A stretch of 64,000 nucleotides of DNA from Sphingobacterium wenxiniae. Lineage in GTDB: Bacteria; Bacteroidota; Bacteroidia; Sphingobacteriales; Sphingobacteriaceae. The notes under the pieces are model-generated. The model was not told the origin of the DNA. It did no database searches and worked only from the letters and a program-made list of their open reading frames with translations. Each line of letters opens with the position of its first letter. Within the stretch, counting starts at the first letter, position 1. Below, one piece after another: positions 43,842 to 52,946 of the stretch. The stretch is taken from the NCBI RefSeq assembly GCF_900116225.1, contig NZ_FOZZ01000008.1:62001-126000 (forward strand). Reading direction: 5' to 3'. A program made the position numbers and the translations under genes.

Positions 43842-44690
43842 TTATTTAATTGTTTCTACTGTGCTTCCGCAAGTCAGCATTTGTGAACCGTAATACGGAT
43901 TTTTGATTGCATTTTCTTTGCTTAACCAATTTGCACCTTTGCCATCGTTTGCCATTGGGCAATGCTGATAGTAAACAGGAGTTTCAGATTTTGAAACCTT
44001 TATTAGTTCGTACATATTTTTTGACAAACTCATAAAATGGTCTCTTTGATGTCCGATATCTTTGGTGTCTGAAATATGCTCTGTATAAAATAATAGGTCT
44101 TTCATTACTTTCATCCAAATGTTATGTTCATCTGTTGTCAATGTTTCCATTTTTACTGCGGAAATTGCGATGCTCAAATTCTTTGCTTTTGCAGAAGCTG
44201 TATTTCCGTCTGTTTTTACCAAAGCATCTTTTAATGCAAAATAGCTTTCAAAAACAGTGTTCAGTTGGTTTGTTTCCTGTTTTTTGATTGTTGCCGTATG
44301 GTTTGAATGGTCGTGTGTTTCTGTTTTGGGTGCTGCTTTTGAAACTGGTTTATTCACTCGTTCATATTGGCAACATTCAGGAAGTTTTGCATATACATCA
44401 TTTGGCGCAAGAAACTTATCGCTGTCGTAGCCTGCTAATGCAATACGTTTCAAGATTTCGTCCTGATTTGTTTTTGTTGCATCGTAAGTTAGGGTAGCTA
44501 TTTTAGTGTCTTTGTTCCAATCTACACTGGCTACCTTTTTCAGATTTCCTGCTTTTTCAATAGTGCTTTCACACATTTCGCAATTTCCGTAAATTTTTAA
44601 GGTTTCAGTTTTTGAGTTTTTAATTTGAGCATTACTAACTCCGAATGACAGTATTATCAATGCTGTCAATAAATATCTTAATGAATTCAT
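43842..44690 (-). CDS. Periplasmic HMA and DUF3347 domain copper-binding protein
   Basis: A 282-residue secreted protein. A signal peptide ends near VSNAQ. A degenerate HMA domain follows with the metal pair CEMCES (about residues 37-42), then a Cys pair (PECCQYE), a His-rich linker (ETHDHSNHT), and the helical DUF3347 domain (about 145-235). The C-terminal YYQHCPMANDGKGANWLS holds further Cys/His. DUF3347 proteins travel with copper/cation efflux in Bacteroidota and probably pass metal to the RND system or the oxidase. Confidence 0.85.
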   Translation of the reverse strand: MNSLRYLLTALIILSFGVSNAQIKNSKTETLKIYGNCEMCESTIEKAGNLKKVASVDWNKDTKIATLTYDATKTNQDEILKRIALAGYDSDKFLAPNDVYAKLPECCQYERVNKPVSKAAPKTETHDHSNHTATIKKQETNQLNTVFESYFALKDALVKTDGNTASAKAKNLSIAISAVKMETLTTDEHNIWMKVMKDLLFYTEHISDTKDIGHQRDHFMSLSKNMYELIKVSKSETPVYYQHCPMANDGKGANWLSKENAIKNPYYGSQMLTCGSTVETIK

Positions 44691-44781
44691 TTTTGAAAAT
44701 TTTAATGTTTATAAAAATACTAATTCTGTAAGCACTTATTTGCTTTCGATTGGACAGAACTATGGCTGTCAAGGCAAGAAT

Positions 44782-45156
44782 TTAGCTTATTTTTGGAGGT
44801 TGCCAAATAGAACGAAAACCCGAAGAAATGTAGGTTTCTGTAAAGAAGAAACTCAATTTTTCAGTGTAGAAAACGCTATGTCTAAGTTCGGAAAAAACAG
44901 GTAATGCAATAGCGATGTTTATAGTTGGGCAATAGCAGGATGAATTTCCACATTGTCCGTTACAACCGTCATCGTTTTTGTCATTTTGCGAATGACTTTT
45001 TTTGCAACACTCTTTCGTGTTGCCTGTTTGTGAAGGACTTTTCTCACAACAAGACTTTTCTGTTTTTTCAGTCTTTTTTCCACAAGCATAGGTCAGCGTT
45101 GGTGTCAAAAAGAAACCAAGCATCACAATCAGCAATATGAAAATTCGTCTTGTCAT
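44782..45156 (-). CDS. Cysteine-rich small secreted protein of the metal island
   Basis: A 124-residue protein with signal peptide MTRRIFILLIVMLGFFLTPT cleaved before YACGKK. The mature front has about ten cysteines (CCEKS, ECCKKS, GCNGQCGNSSCYC) with Lys/Ser spacers, typical of a metal-chelating tail. The C-terminal half is beta-like and ends FRSIWQPPKIS, close to the PP end of HYC_CC_PP-type proteins. It probably sequesters copper in the periplasm. This is inference from composition and neighbours. Confidence 0.7.
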   Translation of the reverse strand: MTRRIFILLIVMLGFFLTPTLTYACGKKTEKTEKSCCEKSPSQTGNTKECCKKSHSQNDKNDDGCNGQCGNSSCYCPTINIAIALPVFSELRHSVFYTEKLSFFFTETYISSGFRSIWQPPKIS

Positions 45157-45259
45157 AAATTCAATTACATAAAGTTACAAATTTTATTCAATCGAGCGTT
45201 AGGAAAATTACTCACTACACTATTTCTTTTTTTGGTGATCGTGAATAGCCTCGCTTATT

Positions 45260-45682
45260 TCAATTCTTTTGATTAGCCTGTTTGAAATTTTGATAATTAG
45301 TTTCATTCTCAAAGTAAGCCACCTCACCGTTATCTCCGATAAGGACAATATAAGCGGTCGCCTTATCAACCTTTTCTAATGTATGAGGGTCTATTGCATA
45401 TCTTACTGTACCGTCTTTTGGTATTCTTTCCTGACACATTTTACAACAACCGTAATACATTTTTCCCTCAAACGGTACTTCCAACTGCTGTTTGCCCATA
45501 TAAGCATCATTAACCATACAAACCAAATTACTCGGTACGTGGTCGCCCTTTGTAGGCGTGTTGTTTTTTACCACTGACGAAGTTTGGTTATCAGAATTTG
45601 TTTCGTTATTTTTTTGATTACAACCAATGAAAAGTACCGTGGCAATAGCCACGATACTTACTAATTTTAATTTCATTTTCAT
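45260..45682 (-). CDS. Lipoprotein with Cys-rich (YHS/TRASH-like) metal-binding motif
   Basis: A 140-residue predicted lipoprotein (lipobox VLFIGC, Cys near 21). After a low-complexity Asn/Thr linker the core reads LVCMVNDAYMGKQQLEVPFE, then YYGCCKMCQERI, a CX2C/TRASH-like treble-clef seen in copper-handling proteins. The end is YFENETNYQNFKQANQ. It is placed between the adaptor and the Cys-rich gene, within the same operon. It is likely a periplasmic copper/silver-binding protein. Confidence 0.72.
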   Translation of the reverse strand: MKMKLKLVSIVAIATVLFIGCNQKNNETNSDNQTSSVVKNNTPTKGDHVPSNLVCMVNDAYMGKQQLEVPFEGKMYYGCCKMCQERIPKDGTVRYAIDPHTLEKVDKATAYIVLIGDNGEVAYFENETNYQNFKQANQKN

Positions 45683-45689
45683 ATCTCAA

Positions 45690-46823
45690 TTATTTTTTAT
45701 CATTATCAGAATTATGGGGCTTGTTAGGAACTTCCGTACCCTCTTGTACTTCTTCCGAGCCCATTTTTAAAATTTTATCTCCGTTATTCAGGTCGCCAAA
45801 TACTTCGATCTGCTCGGGCATTACACGACCTTTGCTTACAGGAATATTTTGGGTTTTGCCGTCCTCTACACGGATTACATACACACCCATTCCGCTTTCC
45901 ACTACGGCAGATTTTGGAACGAAAAACGTAGGCTCTGAATTTTGCAACGGAATGACAGCCTCTGCAATCATATATGGTTTTAATGAACCGTTTTGATTGA
46001 TAAAATCGGCTTCGATTTTCTCCGAACGAAGTTTTAAATCAAGGCTTCCCGATTTTCTGCTGACCTTTGCAACGTATTTCTCCTGCGGTTGTGAACGAAC
46101 GTGAAAACGTATCGTATCGCCTAATTTGATATAAGGCGTATTGGCTTCGGGAACTGATAAGTTTAATCTCAATTTGCTGTTGTTCTCCACAACCAATAAA
46201 GGCTCTTTGTTCATTGGCGTAACAAATGCACCCACATCAACATTTCTGCTTGTTATTGTTCCGCTAAATGGTGCTTTGATAACCAAGTAATTATTAACGT
46301 CCCTGATTTCGTTGTATGCAGATTTAGCGGCGTTCAACTGTGCCTCGTCTGATAGCATTCGGGCTTTGATTTGGTCTAAAGCGTCTTTGGCAATAGCTCC
46401 CTGTGTTTCGTTCGCTTTCATTGTTCTGTCGTAGGTCGCTTTTGTGGAAAGATAGATGGCCTGTTGAGCTTCCAACTTTGCTTTAGCACTCGCTACCTGC
46501 GATTGGATTTCGGGAGCTTCAAGCACTACCAAAGTTTGTCCTGCCGACACTCGGTCGCCTATATCCACACGAATACTTTTTACATAGCTGTTTACTTTTG
46601 CAAACAGTTCGGTCTGTTGGTCGGGTTTTAATTCCCCTGCCAATTTCAACATGACCAAAGGGTTTGTTTTTGAAATCTCAACGGTTTCCATTGGGTTCAT
46701 CATTCCCATTCCCATACCCATTGCAGGCATACTGCCCTCTTTTTTGGTTTCTTCTTTTTTCTCGTTGTTGCAGGCTACTAAAGACAGCGCCATTGCAAAT
46801 ATGATGATTGACTTATAGTTCAT
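45690..46823 (-). CDS. RND efflux periplasmic adaptor (membrane-fusion protein)
   Basis: A 377-residue lipoprotein (lipobox SLVAC) of the HlyD/CusB-type adaptor family. A Met-rich segment near the N-terminus (MPAMGMGMGMMNPME) suits Cu(I)/Ag(I) binding. The barrel-sandwich hybrid flanks a coiled hairpin (SAGQTLVVLEAPEIQSQVAS, NYLVIKAPFSGTITSRNVDV), followed by beta-barrel and membrane-proximal domains (VVESGMGVYVIRVEDGK). It links the inner-membrane pump to TolC. Its start overlaps the pump's stop by 11 bases. Confidence 0.9.
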   Translation of the reverse strand: MNYKSIIIFAMALSLVACNNEKKEETKKEGSMPAMGMGMGMMNPMETVEISKTNPLVMLKLAGELKPDQQTELFAKVNSYVKSIRVDIGDRVSAGQTLVVLEAPEIQSQVASAKAKLEAQQAIYLSTKATYDRTMKANETQGAIAKDALDQIKARMLSDEAQLNAAKSAYNEIRDVNNYLVIKAPFSGTITSRNVDVGAFVTPMNKEPLLVVENNSKLRLNLSVPEANTPYIKLGDTIRFHVRSQPQEKYVAKVSRKSGSLDLKLRSEKIEADFINQNGSLKPYMIAEAVIPLQNSEPTFFVPKSAVVESGMGVYVIRVEDGKTQNIPVSKGRVMPEQIEVFGDLNNGDKILKMGSEEVQEGTEVPNKPHNSDNDKK

Positions 46824-49800
46824 TGTTTTGATTGTTAGAGTTAATGAAATGTGTACTGTTTTCGTCTTCAGGGTCTAATGACGGCGATACGATTGTCGCT
46901 TTGCCTTGTACCCAAGCAAATACCAATGGTAGCAATACCAATACGGAGAACGTCGAAGCTATCAACCCTCCGATTACGGCTCTACCCAATGGAGAAACTT
47001 GGTCGCCTCCCTCGCCAAATCCGATAGCGATGGGCAACATACCTGCGGTCATCGCCAACGTAGTCATAATGATAGGACGAATACGCAGATTGGCTGCTCC
47101 CAATGCCGCTTTTACGGCGTTGCCGTCTTTCAGTCGAAGCGTTTCCGCATTACTGATTAAGAGTACCGCATTGGCAATGGAAACCCCGACAGCCATAATC
47201 ACACCCATATAGGATTGCAGGTTTAAGGTCGAGCCTGTAAGGTTAAGCAATATCAATGAACCTAAAACCACAAATGGAACAGTCGTCAAAATCACAAATG
47301 AAACCCTGAACGATTGGAAATTAGCCGCCAACATAAGGAAGATAACCACAACGGCAATCAATAATCCACTTGCGAGGTTATTCATCGTGTCGTCCAATAC
47401 AGGGGTCATACCTGCTACCTGAACGTTTACACCTTTGGGCAATTCGCCCAAAGAAGCGATTGCCGCTTCGATGTCTTTCTGTGCCTTACCTAAATCCGAT
47501 TGGTGTACATTGGCTGTAACGGTTGTATAACCCATTGTACCCAAGTTGTAACTTTCTCCCAAAGTTTTCGTTGGGGTAATCGTAGCAACATCGCCCAAAA
47601 CGGGTCTGTCCGAATTTTTGGAAAGCGGAATGTTCGCTAATTCGTCTTGGCTGTTCAGTATGTTTTGTGGCATTTGTACCTGAACGTCATAAGCAATCCC
47701 CATCATACCACCAACCCACATATTTTTGTTGGTATATCTTGATGAAGCCAAACTCGGCGTTAGCGACCTTGCAATATCCTGTGCATCTATCCCCAATTGA
47801 GCGGCTCTCACACGGTCAATATTGATTTCAAAAGCCGGATAGTTCATTGACTGTGGTATTTGCTGGTCACGCATATAATCCAACTCGTTGAGTTTTGCCA
47901 ACAATTTGTTTGCCGTCATCGCATTCATTTTCTTCATCATTCCCGAAACACGGATTTCAACAGGCGTATTCGCTCCTTGACTTAAAATCTTTTCGGTAAG
48001 CTCAATCGGCTCAAAAGACAACTTCAATTCAGGCATTTTTTCTTTGATATGCTGTCTGATTTTTTCTTTCAGTTCATCAGAATTACTTGCTGACTTTTTC
48101 AATGCCACCTGCATCAATGCCTCGTGAGGTCCGGCATTGTACAAGAATATTGAACTAACAGGGAAAGTTGAGGGGTGCTGTCCTACATAAACCGATGAAA
48201 TGGCAATATTGTCTTTGCCTAAAAGTTCGTCCAATTCTTTCAAAAAGACTTTTACTTTTTCTTCTGTTTTTTCAATCCGTGTTCCCTCCGGTGCTGTAAT
48301 CCTTACTTGGAATTGACTCGAATTTACCGTAGGCAAAACGTCTTTTCCTGTAAACATATAAAGAACTCCAACGGCTAAAAGCGCAACAACAAAACTTCCC
48401 GTAACAATGACTTTTTTACGAGGCATTGCATTTTGGAGCATTGTAGCCACTAGGTTTTTAAAACGGTCAAAACGGGTTTCTTTCTGCTCTTTCTGATGAT
48501 GTTCGTTTTTCATTATCCAATTTGCCATTACAGGAACAAACGTCTGCGACAAAATGAACGAAACAATCATTGAGAAACCGATTGCCAATGCCAATGGCAT
48601 AAACAATGAACCGGGAATACCGGTCATCATAAAGGCTGGTGCAAATACGGCAAGTACACAAAGCAAAATCAGCAATTTCGGAAAGGCGATTTCCTTACAG
48701 GCATCTAAAATCGCCTGTGCTTTGGTCTTCTTCATTGCGAAGTGCTGGTGTATGTTCTCAATGGTTACGGTACTTTCATCAACCAAAATACCGATTGCCA
48801 ATGCCAATCCCGATAAGGTCATAATGTTTATGGTCTGCCCAAATAGTTTTAGGAACAATACCCCCGAAATAATCGAAATGGGGATAGTCAAGATAACAAT
48901 CAAAGCGGCTCTGCGGTCACGCAAGAAAAGCACAACCATTAACCCTGTGAGCAACGCTCCCAAAATCCCCTCAACCATTAAGCTTTTTACGGCATTGATC
49001 ACGTAAACAGATTGGTCAAATTCATAAGAAACCGTTACGTCATCAGGCAGGTTTCGCTGAATGTTCGGGATAGTCTTTTTTAGGTTCTGCACCACATTAT
49101 ACGTAGAGGCTTTTCCCGATTTTGCCACGTTCATATATACCGAACGCTTACCGTCAATCAAGGCGTAACCTGTGGCAATATCCGCACCGTCCTTAACCGT
49201 AGCCACGTCACGGATATACACATTGTCCACCTGACCTTTGAAAATCGGAATGTCGCCAAATTCTTCAACCGTTTTAAGAGTATTGTTGGTTGGTGTTAAA
49301 TAGTTAGTCCCGTCAATATACACATTTCCTGCCGCAGATGTTACGTTCTGACGGCTGATAGCCTCCACAATCTGCTCGGGCGATAATTGGTGTGCCCGTA
49401 ACTTGTTCGGGTCAATGTTTATCTCAATGGTTCTCGGACTTCCCCCAAATGGCGGTGCGGTCGTCAAGCCGGGAATAGCAATCAAAAACGGACGAGCCGT
49501 AAAGTTGGCGATGTCCTGTAATTGGTTGTTCGTTTTGGTCGGACTACGGAAAACCAACTGTCCTACGGGTTGTGAAGAAGCATCGAAACGCATAATGAAC
49601 GGTGGCGGCGCACCGGGCGGCAGGAACACCTGCGAACGGTTGGACAACGCATTTAATTGGGCAATAGCTTCGCCCATATCCGTACCCTCGTAAAAGTTCA
49701 CTTTCATCAAGGTCAGACCTTGTGTATTCTTACTTTCTATACTTTTGATACCGTTGGTAAACAGCATCATATTCACGTACATTTTTGTAAAATACCCCTC

Positions 49801-49980
49801 CATTTGCTGTGGTGTATATCCATTGAAAGTATGGGCTACATACACTACGGGCAAATTCATTTCAGGCAGAATATCTACCTGTACATCTTTGACTGAACGC
49901 ACACCGAAAAACACCAATCCAAGTACAAGTACCATGATGGATATTGGCTTTCGGAGTGCAAATTTTATCATATTATTCAT
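46813..49980 (-). CDS. RND-family efflux pump, inner-membrane subunit
   Basis: A 1055-residue proton-driven transporter with 12 spans and two large periplasmic loops. The N-terminal FALRKPISIMVLVLGLVFFG and the TM4 motif LAIGILVDESTVTIENIHQH are clear, and the latter includes the charged Asp used in proton coupling. The late segment GVSIANAVLLISNAETLRLK matches TM10. By sequence it sits nearer HAE/HME intermediates than E. coli CusA. The Met-rich adaptor and CopA neighbours argue for copper/silver, but drug export cannot be ruled out. Confidence 0.92.
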   Translation of the reverse strand: MNNMIKFALRKPISIMVLVLGLVFFGVRSVKDVQVDILPEMNLPVVYVAHTFNGYTPQQMEGYFTKMYVNMMLFTNGIKSIESKNTQGLTLMKVNFYEGTDMGEAIAQLNALSNRSQVFLPPGAPPPFIMRFDASSQPVGQLVFRSPTKTNNQLQDIANFTARPFLIAIPGLTTAPPFGGSPRTIEINIDPNKLRAHQLSPEQIVEAISRQNVTSAAGNVYIDGTNYLTPTNNTLKTVEEFGDIPIFKGQVDNVYIRDVATVKDGADIATGYALIDGKRSVYMNVAKSGKASTYNVVQNLKKTIPNIQRNLPDDVTVSYEFDQSVYVINAVKSLMVEGILGALLTGLMVVLFLRDRRAALIVILTIPISIISGVLFLKLFGQTINIMTLSGLALAIGILVDESTVTIENIHQHFAMKKTKAQAILDACKEIAFPKLLILLCVLAVFAPAFMMTGIPGSLFMPLALAIGFSMIVSFILSQTFVPVMANWIMKNEHHQKEQKETRFDRFKNLVATMLQNAMPRKKVIVTGSFVVALLAVGVLYMFTGKDVLPTVNSSQFQVRITAPEGTRIEKTEEKVKVFLKELDELLGKDNIAISSVYVGQHPSTFPVSSIFLYNAGPHEALMQVALKKSASNSDELKEKIRQHIKEKMPELKLSFEPIELTEKILSQGANTPVEIRVSGMMKKMNAMTANKLLAKLNELDYMRDQQIPQSMNYPAFEINIDRVRAAQLGIDAQDIARSLTPSLASSRYTNKNMWVGGMMGIAYDVQVQMPQNILNSQDELANIPLSKNSDRPVLGDVATITPTKTLGESYNLGTMGYTTVTANVHQSDLGKAQKDIEAAIASLGELPKGVNVQVAGMTPVLDDTMNNLASGLLIAVVVIFLMLAANFQSFRVSFVILTTVPFVVLGSLILLNLTGSTLNLQSYMGVIMAVGVSIANAVLLISNAETLRLKDGNAVKAALGAANLRIRPIIMTTLAMTAGMLPIAIGFGEGGDQVSPLGRAVIGGLIASTFSVLVLLPLVFAWVQGKATIVSPSLDPEDENSTHFINSNNQNNEL

Positions 49981-49995
49981 ATATAAATCTGTTTA

Positions 49996-51381
49996 TTATT
50001 GTTGGGTAAAAACTCCTAAATCGCCTCTTGCCGAAGCCAATAAAAGTAAAGCCTGCCACACATTGTTTTGGGCAATTTCGTAATCTATCTCCGCTCTGTT
50101 CAGACTGTACAACGCCTGTGTATAATCTACCAAAGTAGTCAAGCCGTTTTCGTACAAAGCCGTATGCTGTTTATATGCCATTTGAGCCGCAGACAACTGT
50201 ACTTTGGTTTCCTCAAAATTTTCTTTGGCATTGTTCAACTGCGAATAAGCCATTTGGGTCTGTGCGTTGAGTTCTTTTTTGAACAAGTCGAAATCCTGCT
50301 GTAAGGATTGGGTAAGAAATTGTTGCTCTTTGACCTTTGTTTCTGAACGGAAAAGATTGGTAATATTCCACGTAAGGGAAAGTCCCAAAAGGTAATTGCT
50401 GCGGTCTATCCCGACACCATTCAGATAGTTGGAAGAATAAGCGGAGTTGTCCTGTGCATAGTTCGCCTCAAAGCCCGAACCACGACCTTGCAAAACTCCA
50501 AAAGCCGATAAAGTTGGTCTTTTATTAGACTTTAGGATTTCTTCGGACTGCAGACTTTCCTCAATCTTACTTTGCTGTAACTGCAACAAAGGGTGCTTAT
50601 CCACTTCATCGTTCAGACTTGCTAAACTCTGTAACGGAATAGTGGTACTATATAAGCTGTCTAATTGATAGGTCTGAAAGTCCTCGCCTAAAAGAACTGC
50701 CAAATGCTTGGAAAATTCAAGTTCTTTGTCGTAAGATTTGATTTGTAAAGATTTGGCGTTTGATACTTCGGCTTTGGCTAATTGGGCGTCAACTTCGGGA
50801 ATTAACCCACTTTTTGCCCGTGTATCTGTCATTTCAAAAAATACCTCCGCACGGTCAAAGTTTTTTTCCTGTACATATTTAATGCGTTGGCTTGCCAACA
50901 AATTCAAGTAAGCTGCACTTACTTTGATTTGGTGCTGAAATATTTCCTGTTCCAAATCGGCTTTGGCAGTCTGTTCTTTCCTACCGCCTAACGCAACTTG
51001 GTTTTTAATTCTTCCGAATGTAAAAAGGTTCCAATTGACATTAGCAAAATAGAGCGAACCAAATGCCGCATTCCAGTTTTGCTCTGCTAACGGCATAGAG
51101 GTCGAAGCCGAAGCCATACCTCCGTGAGCATACATTGTTCCGTGAAGCATATTTACCGTTCCGTAACTTTGCTGTGCTGCAAGGGTTACATCCGGGAGAT
51201 AGTGTTGTTTTTGGAACATAGTATTTTGTTCCGTTGCCGAAACAATGGATTGTTTCGACTTTATTTTATCGTATTGTTCTACCGAACGATATAACGCATC
51301 TTCTAATTTTAGTGTTTGAGCAAAGCTATTATAACTCATTGCCCATACTAAACTTATAGATGCAATGAACTTTAATTTCAT
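49996..51381 (-). CDS. TolC-family outer-membrane efflux channel
   Basis: A 461-residue exported protein (signal MKLKFIASISLVWAMSYNSF, cleaved near AQ) with two repeated long helical hairpins of the TolC fold, e.g. AAYLNLLASQRIKYVQEKNF and AYSQLNNAKENFEETKVQLS, and strand segments between. A Met/His-containing insert near residue 75-95 (MLHGTMYAHGGMASASTSMP) may be a metal contact. It completes the tripartite pump and is the first gene of the efflux operon, 15 bases before the pump gene. Confidence 0.92.
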   Translation of the reverse strand: MKLKFIASISLVWAMSYNSFAQTLKLEDALYRSVEQYDKIKSKQSIVSATEQNTMFQKQHYLPDVTLAAQQSYGTVNMLHGTMYAHGGMASASTSMPLAEQNWNAAFGSLYFANVNWNLFTFGRIKNQVALGGRKEQTAKADLEQEIFQHQIKVSAAYLNLLASQRIKYVQEKNFDRAEVFFEMTDTRAKSGLIPEVDAQLAKAEVSNAKSLQIKSYDKELEFSKHLAVLLGEDFQTYQLDSLYSTTIPLQSLASLNDEVDKHPLLQLQQSKIEESLQSEEILKSNKRPTLSAFGVLQGRGSGFEANYAQDNSAYSSNYLNGVGIDRSNYLLGLSLTWNITNLFRSETKVKEQQFLTQSLQQDFDLFKKELNAQTQMAYSQLNNAKENFEETKVQLSAAQMAYKQHTALYENGLTTLVDYTQALYSLNRAEIDYEIAQNNVWQALLLLASARGDLGVFTQQ

Positions 51382-51468
51382 TGTATATAAAATTTAGAAA
51401 TTAGACATAAAGAATTTGAGTAGTGCCAAAATTCATTGGACTACTTTAGACAATTCGATACGCTAAAA

Positions 51469-51897
51469 TCAAATTCTATAAACGCAATGGTAAATATAAA
51501 GAGGGGTGCCGCGAACAGCGACTTTTGAAGAAAAATAAGAAGGAGTTTGTTTGGTATTATCTGTAATAAGAGGAAAATCAAATACAGTACCTAATGTTTT
51601 ATTAGGAATTGCATCGCCCCAAAATTTTACAGAAAAATCAAATTGCGATTGCTTTTTAACACTATCTTCAACTTTTACAATTTTTGCTTCGTGCTGGCAG
51701 CAGTCTTTCTTTTTCTGGGTGAGCCCCTTTTCATTGTCTGCACAAATCGGACAAGGTTCGTCCGAGTTTTGCTGTGCTGTATTCGTCAGGCTAAATGTCT
51801 TCATTGCCATTCCTTTGCACGTATGCGAGTATTGGGTAAAGCCTGAAGCCAATACCAAATAAAGGAATGAAAACAATATGACAAACAGTTTTTTCAT
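51469..51897 (-). CDS. HYC_CC_PP-like small secreted protein
   Basis: A 142-residue exported protein at the head of the metal island. The start was set at ATG 51897, giving MKKLFVILFSFLYLVLASGF as signal peptide, rather than the ATG seven codons earlier. Cysteines appear as SHTCKG, CPICADNE and DCCQHE, the layout of the Bacteroidota HYC_CC_PP family, and the end is beta-rich. It likely binds metal in the periplasm. It may share the promoter with the TolC gene. Confidence 0.68.
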   Translation of the reverse strand: MKKLFVILFSFLYLVLASGFTQYSHTCKGMAMKTFSLTNTAQQNSDEPCPICADNEKGLTQKKKDCCQHEAKIVKVEDSVKKQSQFDFSVKFWGDAIPNKTLGTVFDFPLITDNTKQTPSYFSSKVAVRGTPLYIYHCVYRI

Positions 51898-52103
51898 AAA
51901 AACACTAAAACATTGCAAAGGTAATTAATATTTGTTCACATTGACACATTGAGAATCGAATATTTCAAAATTAGCGGTTATTATATTCAAATGGATAAGA
52001 GATGTGAATAACTTTGTTAAGCAATAGTTGCTCTTTTGGCTCCAATCTTCAAACATCTGGGCAGATTACTCGAATTAGTCATTAACACTTAAAATATAAA
52101 GAA

Positions 52104-52529
52104 ATGAAACTACAAGCGATTAAACAAACTATCCAGATCAACGCAACGGCTGAAAAGGTCTGGCAAATATTGTGGGATAAAGACCTTTATAAAAAATGGG
52201 CGGCGGCGTTTATGCCAGGATCACACTACAAAGGCGATCTCAAGCAGGATGGCAAAATCCAATTTCTAGATCCTGAAAACAACGGCATGGAAAGCACTGT
52301 AGAGTCTCTTACGAAAAATCGGGAAATAACTTTTCATCATCTCCATGAGCTTGAAGCCGGAAAAGAAGGACGTAAACTCGGGAATATGCGTGAGACGTAT
52401 CGGTTGGACGAACAGGACGGTGTAACGACTTTATACCTGAGTTCGGAAATGCCCGAGGAATATTTCAATGAAATGGATACGGCAAGCAAAAAGGCACTGC
52501 AAATAATCAAAGAACTGGCAGAAGAATAA
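52104..52529 (+). CDS. SRPBCC/AHSA1-family protein
   Basis: A 141-residue soluble START/Bet v1-like protein: IQINATAEKVWQILWDKDLY at the N-terminus, GSHYKGDLKQDGKIQFLDPE mid-way and a long C-terminal helix (ASKKALQIIKELAEE). Members bind hydrophobic ligands or assist stress responses; the ligand is unknown. A TAACTTTG -7-like box lies at 52009-52016. It is the only intact gene among mobile-element remnants here, and a broken AraC gene abuts it on the opposite strand. Confidence 0.8.
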   Translation: MKLQAIKQTIQINATAEKVWQILWDKDLYKKWAAAFMPGSHYKGDLKQDGKIQFLDPENNGMESTVESLTKNREITFHHLHELEAGKEGRKLGNMRETYRLDEQDGVTTLYLSSEMPEEYFNEMDTASKKALQIIKELAEE

Positions 52530-52530
52530 A

Positions 52531-52740
52531 TTAGTCAATTAAACGAAGTCCGAAACGTTTACGGCGAAACAGAAGTCCGGTTTTTGAATAAGCGATGAAA
52601 GGATTGCGGATGTTCAAATCCTAGACGATAAGCAATTTCAGATACGGACATTTCCGTTGTGGAAAGCAATTCTTTTGCTTTTTCTATCACCCTATTTTGA
52701 ATGTGCTGCTGTGTGGAAGTAAACTGTGCAAAACAAAGCA
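52531..52740 (-). pseudogene. Broken AraC-family regulator (C-terminal HTH only)
   Basis: The minus strand reads QNRVIEKAKELLSTTEMSVS, then EIAYRLGFEHPQSFHRLFKN, the second helix-turn-helix of AraC regulators. After RTSVSP the frame shifts: the expected tail RKRFGLRLID is present, one frame off, up to a stop at 52531. Upstream, the N-terminal and first HTH regions are missing, and the sequence changes abruptly into the direct repeat at 52761-52783. Confidence 0.8.
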
Positions 52741-52760
52741 AAATGACCCACATCAAACCA

Positions 52761-52783
52761 AATCAATTCGCCCTATTTCTCGC
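52761..52783 (+). repeat. Direct repeat, left copy (23 bp perfect, about 50 bp similar)
   Basis: AATCAATTCGCCCTATTTCT plus CGC is identical to 53642-53664. Upstream about 30 bases (CAAAGCAAAATGACCCACAT...) also align with few changes. On the plus strand both copies can encode IKPNQFALFLA, hinting that they derive from the 3' end of the same coding sequence. Confidence 0.92.
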
Positions 52784-52793
52784 CCCATAGCAT

Positions 52794-52831
52794 AAAAAAA
52801 GCACCAATCGTTTGTGATTGATGCTTTTTTA
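52794..52831. terminator. Terminator hairpin downstream of the left repeat
   Basis: AAAAAAGCACCAATC pairs with GATTGATGCTTTTTT with one mismatch, and it is T-rich on both strands. It can end transcripts from either direction. Confidence 0.75.
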
Positions 52832-52889
52832 GTAGCCCGTAGGGTATCACAGTAATATTCAACCTTAACAAAAGTTGATCGAATATATA

Positions 52890-52920
52890 AAAAGGGTGCC
52901 GCGCAATGCAGCACCCTTTT
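52890..52920 (-). terminator. Terminator of the basic secreted protein gene
   Basis: A perfect 10-bp stem AAAAGGGTGC/GCACCCTTTT lies 27 bases beyond the stop at 52947 on the minus strand and gives a T-run on that strand. Confidence 0.8.
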
Positions 52921-52946
52921 GAGGTTTGCTGACCAAAAGCCAACAG

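Noticed and set aside
48554..49006. Plus-strand open frame inside the RND pump gene
   Set aside because: It is a mirror of a strongly coding membrane-protein gene; its composition reflects the opposite strand.
46813..51381. Multidrug (AcrAB-TolC-type) rather than metal efflux
   Set aside because: Not fully excluded, but the Met-rich adaptor and direct operon context with CopA, multicopper oxidase and Cys-rich proteins favour copper/silver.
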